Part shown: positions 7,814-19,300 of the stretch, one piece after another | Position numbering within the stretch: the stretch's first letter is position 1 | How the letters are laid out: each line of letters starts with the position of its first letter | NCBI GenBank assembly: GCA_030765455.1 | Contig: JAVCCM010000067.1 | Coordinates: 30,442 to 94,441, forward strand | DNA: 64,000 nt | Direction: 5' to 3' | From: Candidatus Electryonea clarkiae | GTDB taxonomy: Bacteria; Electryoneota; Electryoneia; Electryoneales; Electryoneaceae | Notes under the pieces: model-generated | Told to the model about the DNA's origin: nothing | Seen by the model: only the letters and a program-made list of their open reading frames with translations | The model's database searches: none | Made by a program: the position numbers and the translations under genes

Positions 7814-9522
7814 AATTCGGCTTAATCGTCGCTGGACTGGCTTTTCTGATGGGACTCGTCAGTTCTACCATTCCGCTTGTGGAGGAAACGTTAATGAAGT
7901 CGTCCGAAGCGACTCTTGAGAAAGATGTAGAAATTGCAGTTCCTGATACGCAGGTGGTCCTTGAATCACAGCCGCTTGTCCGTGTGGGTATCATGGAGAG
8001 ATATGACCGAATCGATTTTCGTATCCAGGGAAACTTCAGCATTACCGACCTGAATGGAACCACAATATTTTCAAATATCAAGTCTGATCGCAGATGGCGT
8101 TGTAAAGTGGAAACCTCAAGCCCGGCACGCTTCATCTTCAGCATTCTCATGGGAACCTTCAATATAGAAAGAAATGCGGAACGGCTGGCCGAAAAGCTTC
8201 GCAAAGAGGGATATCCTGCACGGATTCTGCCTTTTGGTAGAAATATTATTATCGGTGGTATGATGGTTCATAAAGCGAATCGCTGGCGAGTGATTGTCGG
8301 CGCATACGATGATGAACAGCAAGCATTACCATTCCTGGAAAAATTATCTGCGGGGAACGAATCTCAACCGAGAATTCTAAAACACCGAATTGAGGAACCC
8401 CAGGGAACCATTGAATTATATGATTCGGAATATGATAGAAGTGCAATGCTGGAAAATGGCTTTCGCATAGTTCCCGAAAGTTCAGAAACCGAGGTTACAC
8501 TCTATGATGTTCGTGTCGGAATCGGATACCATTGGGAACATATTGAAGACAGGATTTATCGCCACGTTATCGAATTAAGGATTGACAGCAACAGCGAATT
8601 GTTAGCCCTGAATGAATTGTTGATTGATGATTATTTAAAAGGTGTTGTTCCTTCCGAAATGCATCCTTCATACCCGATTGAAGCCCTTAAAGCTCAAGCG
8701 GTTGCGGCGAGGAGCTACACTATATTCAAGCTTGCCGATACTCCTACAAACGATCCAATCGACTTTCCAGCAACAGTAGCTTTCCAGGTATATTCCGGCA
8801 TAACAAATGAAGATCCAAAAACAAACAAAGCTGTAGCAGAAACAGCCGGGGAAGTACTGAAAACCGGCAAAAAAGTTTGCGAAACGTTTTTCAGCTCCAA
8901 CAGCGGGGGGCATACCGAGAGCAAAGAATTCTGGAGTGCTCCCGGCGAAAGTTATCTGGTTGGAAAGCCTGTTATGCCTGCAAAGGAAGCAAAAAACTTT
9001 AATCTTGATCTTACTCTTGAGACCGACGCCGGAAAATGGATTCGAAGCCATCCCGACAATTATTCTAATCCAAGAGGGACTGATATTGAAATCCTTGATA
9101 AAAATGTTCGGTATTTCCGGTGGGAAGTTACCTATTCAAGGCAGGAACTTGAATCAATAATAAAACGGAAACTTGGGTTCGATATTGGCACTCTTATCGA
9201 ATTACAACCATTACGCCGAGGAAAATCCGGACGTATTGTCGAGCTTGAAATACTGGGAAGCCATCGTAATCACAAGGTATTTGGAGAACTCAATATCAGG
9301 CGGGCACTGTCGGCATCCACACTGAATAGTTCATGCTTTATTGTCGAATCCGTCATGGACGGCCAGGGAAATCCAGTTGAGATCACCCTAATCGGAGCCG
9401 GATTCGGGCATGGTGTAGGAATGGACCAGACCGCTGCCGGAGTTATGGCGACCAAAGGGCTTGACTATAAGAAAATACTTCATCTATTCTATGATAAAGC
9501 ATCAATAGAAAAAATCTGGTGA
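7807..9522 (+). CDS. SpoIID/LytB-domain peptidoglycan protein
   Basis: A 571-residue exported or membrane-anchored protein: residues 4-22 form a hydrophobic segment. The SpoIID domain occupies about 260-571. It contains the signature VPSEMHPSYPIEALKAQAVA with the catalytic-type glutamate E284, then FFSSNSGGHTES, and the closing GFGHGVGMDQTAAGV with H535. In B. subtilis, SpoIID is a lytic transglycosylase acting on peptidoglycan stripped of stem peptides. Outside sporulators, homologues of this family occur widely in the envelope. The middle region (about 110-180) has an alternating pattern reminiscent of SPOR-type peptidoglycan-binding repeats (NAERLAEKLRKEGYPARI), though this match is weak. 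It overlaps the aspartate kinase gene by seven bases. A role in wall remodelling is likely; sporulation is not implied. Confidence 0.9.
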   Translation: MLKFGLIVAGLAFLMGLVSSTIPLVEETLMKSSEATLEKDVEIAVPDTQVVLESQPLVRVGIMERYDRIDFRIQGNFSITDLNGTTIFSNIKSDRRWRCKVETSSPARFIFSILMGTFNIERNAERLAEKLRKEGYPARILPFGRNIIIGGMMVHKANRWRVIVGAYDDEQQALPFLEKLSAGNESQPRILKHRIEEPQGTIELYDSEYDRSAMLENGFRIVPESSETEVTLYDVRVGIGYHWEHIEDRIYRHVIELRIDSNSELLALNELLIDDYLKGVVPSEMHPSYPIEALKAQAVAARSYTIFKLADTPTNDPIDFPATVAFQVYSGITNEDPKTNKAVAETAGEVLKTGKKVCETFFSSNSGGHTESKEFWSAPGESYLVGKPVMPAKEAKNFNLDLTLETDAGKWIRSHPDNYSNPRGTDIEILDKNVRYFRWEVTYSRQELESIIKRKLGFDIGTLIELQPLRRGKSGRIVELEILGSHRNHKVFGELNIRRALSASTLNSSCFIVESVMDGQGNPVEITLIGAGFGHGVGMDQTAAGVMATKGLDYKKILHLFYDKASIEKIW

Positions 9523-9547
9523 TATTGTTTTGTTTTCATCCGAGTAG

Positions 9548-9568
9548 CTCACTTTCGCCGAAAGTGAG
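9548..9568. repeat. Perfect 9-bp hairpin after the SpoIID gene
   Basis: CTCACTTTC and GAAAGTGAG with loop GCC. It has no T-tract on either strand, so it is a poor intrinsic terminator. The TTTCGnCGAAA core is shared with the terminator hairpin at 34481-34501, although the outer stem bases differ. Confidence 0.55.
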
Positions 9569-9775
9569 TCCGACTGTATCAACGATTTCTGTGCATACGG
9601 AAGAAACTACCACTGTCTAACTGAAATGATCCGAACTCCAATTTATTAGAATCAAACTCTCCTGATTTATTTTTAATCACAACAAAAAATACAAAATAAT
9701 ATCTTGAATTCATTGACTTTCAAAATTTGAACAATTAGATTATTCAATGCCACGGTCCTTTTGGAGTTGCTGAAG

Positions 9776-12700
9776 ATGTGGAAGCGCTGCTTACTGAATA
9801 TCCTGAAACGGTGGAATGACTCCCCGAACCATTCTGCTCTGGCATCCCTGTATAGTAACATTCTCAAGGATTGGTATGTCCTTTCCTTGCGAATACTGCC
9901 TATAATATTGCAGGTATTCCTGGTAATCATCATCCCCTCAAATTTAAATGCTGAAACAGAAATTCAAGGTGAAATGAGCGGGGTGCTTACAGTTGAGGAC
10001 AGCCCTTATTTAATTACCGCTACGATACTTGTACCATACGGTGATACGCTCTCTGTTGAGCCTGGCGTGTATATCAGGTTTGTTCATAATACCGAAATCA
10101 ATGTAAATGGAACATTCTTAGCCCTGGGAACTGAAGAAGATACAATTGTCTTCGCAGGAGAAGAGCGAAATGATAAACCAAAATTTGAACCTATAAATCC
10201 CGGTCAGGATACATCAATAGCTCTCTCATATTGCCTGTTTCCGGATGGAATAAAAATCCGCTCCGGCGAGGTCTTAACTCAACTGACATTCAGGAATTCA
10301 ACTGTTCGCGGATATGTTTCCATACAGGCGAGAAACCTTTTAAGGATCTATCTATCATCAATCAACTTTGAAACTAATGATATAAATTTAAGTGCATTAG
10401 ATTGGGGATACCTGGAACTGAAGAACTGTATCGCATTAACATATGGAAGCAGTTCAGTAACTTTCTCAGAGGAAGCGACAGCAATAATAGATTCCTGCAC
10501 TCTCCCGTATTTTACCATGAGCGGAGATTTCTTAAGCAGTGGTGGAGAAATAATTGTTCGTAACAGCAGATTCAATTTTATGCGTGCCAGCGGCTTAACG
10601 ACTGTCTTACAATGTACGTTAGGTGCGTTTAGCGGGACTGGAAATATTGACATAAGGGATAATATCTTTACCGGCTATATGAATCTGTATGGTGACACCG
10701 TTCGGATACGGAGCGGCGCTAATGGTGGAAACGTGAGATTAACCCTTGAGAATAATATCAATATACAGGGATTAAGAGTCGGTTATCTTGATAATGAATC
10801 GTCGGTAAAGAATAATGTGATCTATGGTAGGGTAGTTCTCGACAGTTGCCGGACGCCCTTTGAAAACAATACTGTCATCATCCCCAACGAAGAGATCAGG
10901 GAAGCTATCTACTGTGAAAACTACGGCAGACCGATTGTAAGGAACTCCATAATTGTCGGTTATCATCCAGAGACTACACTGTACGGAATCTCTTGCAGTG
11001 ATTTTAGCCCGCCCGATGATTGTTTTTTCAGTTGGAACAATTTCTGGCAGGTTGGCGAACCTTACGATTCACTGCTGGACGGCTCTAATGAGTTAATTGC
11101 CGATCCGCGATTTATCGGGGGCAATCCGTTCGATTATAATCTTCAAGCTATATCTCCCTGTATTGATGCCGGCGACTTCTATCCGCCTCGCGATCCTGAC
11201 GATACAAGGTCCGACATGGGCGCTCTATATTTCAATCAGCTCTTTAATCACCCTCCGTTTATACCACCTCCTCACCAGGTTTTCGCCATGCGGGGTGAAT
11301 TTTTCCGTTATGCTGTTTACGCAAACGATGACGGAGACGCTGTCCGGATCAGCTTCCTTGAATACCCTGACTGGCTGATTGTGGATGAACCTGATGGAGA
11401 GATAGATACAATCGAAGATTCACTTATTATCAGTGGAAGGATGCCTGCCGGGACAGACGATTTTATGCTGCTTGTGAGAGCTGATGATCAAAACGAACAA
11501 TCAACTACACAACCGATATATGTAACTGTCATCGGGAGCGTCATAGAAGGTGAAATCAATGGAAGATTAACTGCCAGGGACTCTCCGTATCGTGTTACCG
11601 GTGATCTGCATGTTCCGGAAGGAGACACACTTACAATAGATCCGGGTGTGACGTTTCTTTTCAATCCTGTCATGAATCCCCAGGGACGTATTGGATTAAA
11701 TATTGAAGGAGCTTTGTTAGCACAGGGTACTGAAGAAGATTCAATTATCTTTAAAAGTTTATCTTTTGAACCTGGAGGAGTGGAGTGGCATGGTATTACA
11801 ATCACGAACCAGGATTCTATTTATCTGTCATACGTCAGTATTGAAAACGCTTTTTATGGTATTCGTGCTGATTCGTTTTCATATTTCAGATTGTCCGATT
11901 CAAAGATAGCCAATTCCGAATATGCACTGTACAAACTCAGTGGAAATAAAGCAACGTTCCGGGACTGTAATTTTGCAAGACTATATTCAGGATCATATAC
12001 ATATGAAAATCGTAATTATTATTGTCCCGACACCCTGAAGTTTTTCAGGAATGAGTTCAAATACATCAGCGAACATGCGATAAAACAAAAGGGATATATT
12101 GTTTTACAGGGAAATACAATATCCAATTGTTTTTATGGTTTAAAACATGACGGTCCTGGAACCGGTGACATCAGTGAGAACTGGTTTGAATATAATAACC
12201 AGGCAATTGATCTTAAATCAAGAGCGGATTATGTCTATTGGATAAGTATTCATAATAATGTATTTATTGATAATAGATTTGTAGTGTTTTTTGAGGGCGC
12301 AAATGCTAATTTTTATAATAATACATGTATTGGATATAATTCTGGCATAGCACTGTTTATGGATTTTGGGACAGATAGTTGCGAAGTTTATAACAATATA
12401 TTTTATGATATTTCATCTATTCGCTTGGAGGGCATTCCATACGAAAATGATTGGGTATTCGCACATCATAATAACCAATGGCCTTTTGCATATTATGAAG
12501 ATAGTGTCAATGTTGGTGAAGGAAATATCAATGAAGATCCTTTGTTTGTTGATCTGAGCATCAAGGATTTTCGACTCAGAACAGGTTCGCCCTGCATTGA
12601 TACTGGAGACCCTGATTCAGCATTGGATCCGGATAGTTCACGAGCAGATATGGGAGCATTTACTTACGATCTTGATTGGAATAAAGTAAATGAGATTGCA

Positions 12701-13000
12701 TTACCTTCGCATGATGAATTATTCCAGAATTACCCTAATCCCTTCAACAATATTACAACTGTTTCTTTCATGCTTGGGAAACCTGCAAAAGTAAAACTCG
12801 AGATGTTTAATATCATAGGTCAAAAAGTTTCGACGATATCTCACGCTAATCTATTGACCGGATTTCACTCGATAACGTGGAAAGGTATTTCAAATAATAA
12901 TGTTCCTGTTGGAAGCGGATTATACTTTATTCGACTTGAAATTTCCAGAACTGAAACTGAAGATATCTACTACACAACAAAGGCATTACTGATCAAGTAA
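9776..13000 (+). CDS. Secreted parallel beta-helix protein with C-terminal sorting domain
   Basis: About 1074 residues. The ATG at 9776 is preferred over an in-frame TTG at 9761 because GGAG at 9763-9766 then sits nine bases upstream. A long basic N-region leads to a hydrophobic core (LRILPIILQVFLVIII) and a signal-peptidase-like end at NLNAE. Two homologous halves each open with a GEMSG/GEING..DSPY..GDTL..PGV motif (near residues 60-100 and 595-640). Each is followed by beta-helix coils rich in N-N-x-F repeats, as in pectate-lyase-like proteins. Both halves close with a PCIDAGD/PCIDTGD..MGA motif, and a short Ig-like segment lies between them. The C-terminus has YPNPFN and ends in KALLIK, the type IX secretion (TIGR04183-like) sorting domain. 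No catalytic residues are recognisable. It is probably a surface polysaccharide-binding or structural protein related to its giant convergent neighbour. Confidence 0.88.
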   Translation: MWKRCLLNILKRWNDSPNHSALASLYSNILKDWYVLSLRILPIILQVFLVIIIPSNLNAETEIQGEMSGVLTVEDSPYLITATILVPYGDTLSVEPGVYIRFVHNTEINVNGTFLALGTEEDTIVFAGEERNDKPKFEPINPGQDTSIALSYCLFPDGIKIRSGEVLTQLTFRNSTVRGYVSIQARNLLRIYLSSINFETNDINLSALDWGYLELKNCIALTYGSSSVTFSEEATAIIDSCTLPYFTMSGDFLSSGGEIIVRNSRFNFMRASGLTTVLQCTLGAFSGTGNIDIRDNIFTGYMNLYGDTVRIRSGANGGNVRLTLENNINIQGLRVGYLDNESSVKNNVIYGRVVLDSCRTPFENNTVIIPNEEIREAIYCENYGRPIVRNSIIVGYHPETTLYGISCSDFSPPDDCFFSWNNFWQVGEPYDSLLDGSNELIADPRFIGGNPFDYNLQAISPCIDAGDFYPPRDPDDTRSDMGALYFNQLFNHPPFIPPPHQVFAMRGEFFRYAVYANDDGDAVRISFLEYPDWLIVDEPDGEIDTIEDSLIISGRMPAGTDDFMLLVRADDQNEQSTTQPIYVTVIGSVIEGEINGRLTARDSPYRVTGDLHVPEGDTLTIDPGVTFLFNPVMNPQGRIGLNIEGALLAQGTEEDSIIFKSLSFEPGGVEWHGITITNQDSIYLSYVSIENAFYGIRADSFSYFRLSDSKIANSEYALYKLSGNKATFRDCNFARLYSGSYTYENRNYYCPDTLKFFRNEFKYISEHAIKQKGYIVLQGNTISNCFYGLKHDGPGTGDISENWFEYNNQAIDLKSRADYVYWISIHNNVFIDNRFVVFFEGANANFYNNTCIGYNSGIALFMDFGTDSCEVYNNIFYDISSIRLEGIPYENDWVFAHHNNQWPFAYYEDSVNVGEGNINEDPLFVDLSIKDFRLRTGSPCIDTGDPDSALDPDSSRADMGAFTYDLDWNKVNEIALPSHDELFQNYPNPFNNITTVSFMLGKPAKVKLEMFNIIGQKVSTISHANLLTGFHSITWKGISNNNVPVGSGLYFIRLEISRTETEDIYYTTKALLIK

Positions 13001-13155
13001 TGTCTATGAAAGAATCATAAATCCGGGAACAGTACAGATCTATTTGAACAGCTTGAGTTTTTGGAAGTGAACTACCCCGCAGTAAGCTACGATGCATAAA
13101 TTCGCAGCTCTGCCGTGAAGTCAACGCGAACATATGTTTTGCAATCACCGGGGTA

Positions 13156-13250
13156 AAAAGAAAAACCGCAAAGTCCTCGAAGAATTCACAAAGGACACTA
13201 AGAAGAGCTTTGTGGCCTTCGTGCTTGCTTTGTGTTCTCTGTGGTTTAAA
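13156..13250. repeat. CACAAAG long inverted repeat copy
   Basis: Begins AAAAAGAAAAACCGCAAAG and ends CTTTGTGTTCTCTGTGGTTT, so its outer ends are near-complementary. Internal blocks AAGAATTCACAAAGGACAC and CTTCGTGCTTGC match the copies at 26306-26400 and 62291-62388 at about the same spacing. Confidence 0.75.
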
Positions 13251-13335
13251 GACTATTGGATTTCTTTAAAACTTTACCTCTCAAAGTGAGTTGTTCAAAT
13301 TCAAATAACTCCGTTTAGCTTGTTGTAATTCAGGA

Positions 13336-13370
13336 GATTGCTTCGTCGCTTCGCTTCCTCGCAATGACGG
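13336..13370. repeat. GATTGCTTCGTCGC-type repeat
   Basis: Reads GATTGCTTCGTCGCTTCGC followed by TTCCTCGCAATGACGG. The ends GATTGC/GCAAT and the centre are imperfectly palindromic. A degenerate inverted copy is at 26105-26140. To my knowledge this is a repeat shared by many unrelated bacterial genomes. Confidence 0.65.
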
Positions 13371-13393
13371 TGGCGGTTGTTTTTCTACAGGAA

Positions 13394-16300
13394 CTATTTC
13401 ACCAGTACAATTTTTCTGATTGCACTGGTCTCACCGGGTACTATTGCAGTGACAAAATAAATACCGCTTGAAAGATTACCTGCATTGTAACTTATCCTGT
13501 GATACCCGGCATTATACCCGCCATTGGCGATTTCTGCAACTTTTCTTCCAAGGGAATTGTACAGGTAAACTATTAAATCAGCTTGATTCGGCAGACCTAC
13601 CACAATCTGTGCGTTGGCATTAAATGGATTAGGGAAGATTGTCGAAATATCGAAGCTTTCGGGAATACCCGCCCATTGATTGAAACGTCTGTAAGAGAAC
13701 GGGACATAGAAGCTTTGAGTTTCTTCCGCCCAGGTTCCTTCTGTATTACTGTCATTTGCATAAACACTCCAGTAATAAGTACAGGCGTTAATTAATGGAT
13801 CAGCTAATGTGAAAGTAGTTTCTGCAATATCTTCCGCAAGCATCCAGCTATTCAACATATCTGGTAGAGTGTCCAGCATAACGTTAAAGGTCAGGGTGTC
13901 ATAAGGATCAGGATCGTAAGTTGACTCCCAGATCAAATATACCACACTGTCGGGAATTGCTCTCGCGTTGACAGGAGAGACCAATTCGAATGATACCGGT
14001 TCTTCTGGAACATTAATATCGAATGACCAGCCATTTGCAGGAATGGACATGGTTTCCATGCCATACAAATCTAATGCGCAAACTCGCCAGTAAATCGTAA
14101 TATCATCAAATATATCATCAAGTGAGTATCCTGTAATCACAAAGGAGGTATCGGATGTAACTTCCTCATTTTTGAATGCAAACAGTGAATCGGCAGACCA
14201 CTCGACCCTGTAAGAAATCCTGTCTCCCGGATCTATATCTGTTGAAGAACTCCAGGTAACGCGAATTCTTTTTGAATCAACTTCTGTCCTGTCAGCAAGC
14301 TCTAATAAACTGATGGGCGCTGGCGCTTCAGGGACATATACGTCAAAGTTTATGGCACTCCTCGACCAGATATCCTCACCGTCTGTATCATCATCTCCAA
14401 GGGCGAGCACCTTCCACCAGTACTGGGTATCATCCTCGAGTTCAGTTATTGTGAAGCAGGTATCGGCAACAGTATTGAAGTTGACGAATCCTGAATCGCT
14501 GGCAAAAGACGGATTAGTACTCCACCAGACCTTATAATTCTGCTCAGCATCAGTTCCCTGAATTTCAATAGATTCCCATATAACTTGAACTTCATTATTC
14601 CAGACAGTGTCACCAACGGCTGGAGTCAGCAGACTGAATCCTAACGGTTCACGCGGAGCTGCCAGGTAGAATCTGTTAGTCTGCGATGACCAGGTTCCCT
14701 CAGTATTTGTATCTTGAGCACGAACCTTCCAAAAATATTCATGGTCGTCAGAGATTCTCGGCAACCGAAGGCTAATGCTGTTAACTACAGCAGAATCAAC
14801 ATTTGAAGAGAATGTGGAACTCGTTGAGTACCACACCACGTAATGAAGATTGTCACCCGGATCAACGTCCCTGGAACGCTGCCAGGAAAGGGTAATATCA
14901 TTTTCTTCTAAGAATTGACCATCTTCAGGGCTGACCAGGTCAAACGCTGCGGGTGGATCGTAGATATAAACCTGGAACGAAACGCCGTCCGGCTCATTAT
15001 CAACAAAGGTCTCCAAGCCATAAGTATCTATGGCGCGAACACGCCAATAAATCACCAGGTCATCCGGTAATCCATCGAGTTCATCGGTTTCTGACGAACG
15101 TGAATCAGCGTTTTTTCGCCCTCGGATATTGCTATTATTTCCCTGGAGTTGATTTGCGGACGGTGTCATTCCCGGGCTTGACCCTGGAATGATATTTCGT
15201 GCGCTGTTAAGGGACAATAATTCATTTGCATTATTCGATATTTTTTGATGCTCTATCCCGGGACTATTCTTCATCGCAATTGAACCGGAATTTCCATTGC
15301 CCGGTGGTTTATTGTTAAGCGCCATGAAAATTCCTGATATGTCATCTAACTCATAAGTGGTATCGGTCAGGGTCTCGACAATGCTAATAATGAAGCTTTG
15401 GTCTAATGAAATCTCGAGATAGTAAGAAACGGAATCTTCAAGATCGGTATCGATTGCCGGTTCCCATATCAACAATGCAATATCTTCATGAATCTGTCCG
15501 CCATTCAAAGGACTGATGACGCTGAATGCGTCCGGTGCATTTGGAATATTGCTGACAAAACTTAAAGCCTGGTTAGACCATGTTCCTGTCGTGTTCAAAT
15601 CCTGTGCGCGTACTTTCCACCATATATACGAATTATCCTCATATCCGGTAATAACACCTGATGTATCGGGTGTTGATGTAGAATCCACTCCTGTCAGGAA
15701 TAGTGAATCACTGGAGAACCAGATAGAGTAATAAATCGAATCTCCGGGATCAGGATCAATTGTGGAGTGCCATGTAAGATTCATCTCCCCGGTAAAATTG
15801 GTGTCTTCTTCCGATGGAATCAGGTCGAATGCTGCCGGCGGTTCGCTCATATAGATTTCAAAAGTCCAACCTGTCGAAGGAGTGGATAATGTTGCCAGGT
15901 TGTACGTATTACGAGCAATCACACGCCAGTGAACAATGATATCATCCGGCAATTCTGCCATCGGACCTTCAGGCAGTAAATCTTCGAGTGCAGTTATTAC
16001 AAAGAATGTATCATCTGTTGTGCCACTGAAATAATCCGAGAAATCTTCAGTCAAGGACCATATTACATTGTATGAAATACCTTCTTCATTTGGATCTTCA
16101 GAGCTATGCCAGCTGACAGTTACTGTGTCATCATCAAATAGACTCCCGCTATCCGGACTTGCCAGTGAAAATTCAGAGGGAGCTAATGGACTGTAAGATG
16201 CAAGCCTTCTTGCTTCATTACCCCAGGTTCCATCAGTATTTGTATCCTGTGCGCGCACGTTCCACCAGTAAATAGCGTTTCCGAGGCCAGTAATATCAGC

Positions 16301-19300
16301 AGTGGTGGTGTCTGTAATTACCGAATCGACCGGCTGTGTGAAATTCTGATCCAAAGCCCACATCAGAACATATGTAATCGTATCACCCGGGTCAGGATCT
16401 GTCGTAGCTTCCCATGTCACCGTAGTGTCACCATCCCAGCAGGTATCGCTGTCTTCCGGTGTCAACAAATTAAACGCCAAGGGCGGGTCATAAATAAATA
16501 TATCAAATGAATAACCATCCACAGGCGAAGCGGATGTTTCAAGGTTATATGAATCCTCCGCGACCACACGCCAGTAAACAGTCGTATCATCGGGAAGTTC
16601 ATCAATATCACCCAAATCGGGTATCACGAAGAAAGTATCGGTCGTAGTTCCACTGAAGTAAGGATCAAAATTGCTAATGCCAGACCATTCAACCCGGTAG
16701 GATACAGAATCATCCGGGTCGTCATCTAATGAAGTACTCCAGGAAACCAAAATCGAATCATCATGTACTATTTCCCCGCTGTCAGGCGTTGCGAGACTGA
16801 ATGCTAACGGTGCATCGGGTATGTAAACAAAGAACCGGCTTGTGTCGTTTGACCAGATTCCTACGGTGTTTTCATCCTGTGCGCGAACTGTCCACCAGTA
16901 AGTTTCAAGATCACTCAATCCGCCCAAGTCATAATCGGTGTCTGTGGTTGATGCGGAATCGAGATTTTCAGTGAAGTCAGAATCTGTTGCCCACCATACC
17001 CAATAAGTAATTTCATCACCCGGATCGGGATCAATAGATGCTTCCCAGGTTAAAGTAGTATCCCCAGACCAACATGTGTCATCGTTTGCTGGGCTGCTTA
17101 AACTGAATTCACCCGGTGGATCAAAAAGATAGACATCAAAGCTGAAACCTTCTGCAGGTGTAGCCTGGGTTTCAAAACCGTAATTGTCAAACGCTTTTAC
17201 ACGCCAGTAAACAGTAGTATCGTCCGGTAGTTCATCAAGATCATTAAAGTCGGTAATCGTAAAAAATGTTTGTGTAGTAACATTGGTATAATTGTCTTCA
17301 AAATCCTCATTCTCCGACCAGTCCACTCGATATGCAAAAAAATCACCGGGGTCCGGGTCGGATGATGCCGTCCATGAAACAACAACGGTATCATTATTTA
17401 CTTGTACACCGTCTTCCGGTAAATCAAGCGAAAAAGCAACTGGTGCTTCAAGTTTATAGACTACAATGGATAGCGTATCGTCTGCCCAGCTTTCAAGTAA
17501 TCCTGGATCGCGAGCTCGAACTGTCCACCAGATCGTCTCATCATCTGTCAGGTTTGTAACATCAAGAGAAGTATTTGTCGTCGAAGCTGAATCGAGATCT
17601 TCTGTCAAATCAGAATCCGTCGCCCAGAAAACAGTGTAAGTTATCTCATCATCCGGGTCGGGATCAACCGCGGCTTCCCAGGTGAATGTTGTATCGCCTG
17701 TCCAGCAGGTATCGCCATCACCAGGGTTCGTCAGACTGAAAGATTGAGGTGTTTCATACAAATAGACATTAAATAACCATCCTATCTGAGGCGAAGCAGA
17801 AGTCTCATTATTAAATTCGTCAATTGCTTTAACCTTCCAGCGAATTGCAGTATCATCGGGAAGCTCGTCAATCTCGCCATTTGCAACCATGTCTTCCAGA
17901 TCGGTTATTGTATAGAAAGTATCAGTTGTTGTGGCTGTGTAAGTATCATCGTCACCATCAATTCCCCATTCAACTTCATAATACAATTCATCATCAGGAT
18001 CGTTATCATCTGATGAAGTCCATACTACTGTTACAGTATCATCATGCACCTGCGAATTATTCGGCGGGCTGCTTAAAACGAATGTTGCGGGGTTTTCCGG
18101 GATATAAACTTCAAATGACCATGTTTCGTCTGACCATGTTCCGACGGTATAATTATCCTGGGCACGGACTTTCCACCAGTATGTCTCGTCATCGGTTAGT
18201 CCTGTCAGATTCTGTTGTGTGTTATTTGTAGAAGCCGAATCAAGATTTTGAGTAAATGCTGAATTCGTTGCCCACCAGACTTTATATGTGATTGCATCGC
18301 CCGGATCAGAATCTGTTGCGGTTTCCCATGTAAGCGTAGTGTCGCCTGTCCAGCAGGTAACGCCATCATCAGGCGAAGTCAAACTGAATGCGTTTGGTAC
18401 GTCCGGAATGAATACATTAATTGTGAAAGTCTCATCAGACCAGGTTCCCTCGGTATTTTCATCCTGTGCTCGAACCTTCCACCAGTAAGTTTCATCATCT
18501 ATCAGGTTTGCCAGGTTCCGGGTTGTACCGGTTGTTGATGCTGAATCGAGATTCTGGGTGAAGTTGGCATCCGTCGCCCACCAGACCTTATAAGTGATAT
18601 TATCGTTTGGATCAGGATCGGTAGTGGCTTCCCACGTAATAGTCGTATCGCCTGTCCAGCAGGTATCACCACTGCCGGGTGTAAGCAGGCTGAATGCTGC
18701 CGGCGGATCATAAACAAATATATCAAATGACCATCCATTTGAAGGAGTGGCATCTGTCTCAAGACCGAAAATATCTGTTGCGGTTACACGCCAGTAGATG
18801 GTTGCATCGTCAACAATGCCTGTGATTTCATAAGAAGTATTTGAAGTTGTTATTATGGAGGAATTATCAAAGTTTGCGTTAACTGCCCACTCAAGAGTAT
18901 AGGTTACCTGATCGTTGGGGTCGGGATCAGTTGATGTTGTCCATGATACCGTAACGGCCTCGTCATTAATCGCTGAACCGCTGTCAGGCGATGAGAGATC
19001 AAAACTACCAGGCGCTTCAGGAATATAAACATCGAAATCAAGAATATTGTCCGACCATGTCCCCTCTGTATTGTTGTCACGCGCATGTATCTTCCACCAA
19101 TAAGCGGCGTTATCTGTCAAATTCGTAAGCGCATAGGTGGTATCAATGGTAAATGCCGAATCAAGGTTCTGGGTGAAGTTTGAATTTGTAGCCCAGAATA
19201 TTGCATAGTTAGTTGTGTCGAGAGGATCGGTTTCTACCGCTACTTCCCATGTTAAAGTTGTATCACCGGTCCAGCAGGTATCTCCGGTGCCGGGATACAG

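Larger units (their letters stand above)
13001..13393. other. Intergenic region between convergent genes, two repeats
   Basis: About 390 bases between the 3' ends of the beta-helix gene and the giant Fn3 gene. It carries a CACAAAG inverted repeat (13156-13250) and one copy of the GATTGCTTCGTCGC repeat (13336-13370). No gene or T-tract terminator was seen. Confidence 0.6.

Noticed and set aside
9548..9568. Terminator of the SpoIID-like gene
   Set aside because: The stem is perfect but no T-tract follows on either strand, so it is listed as a repeat hairpin.
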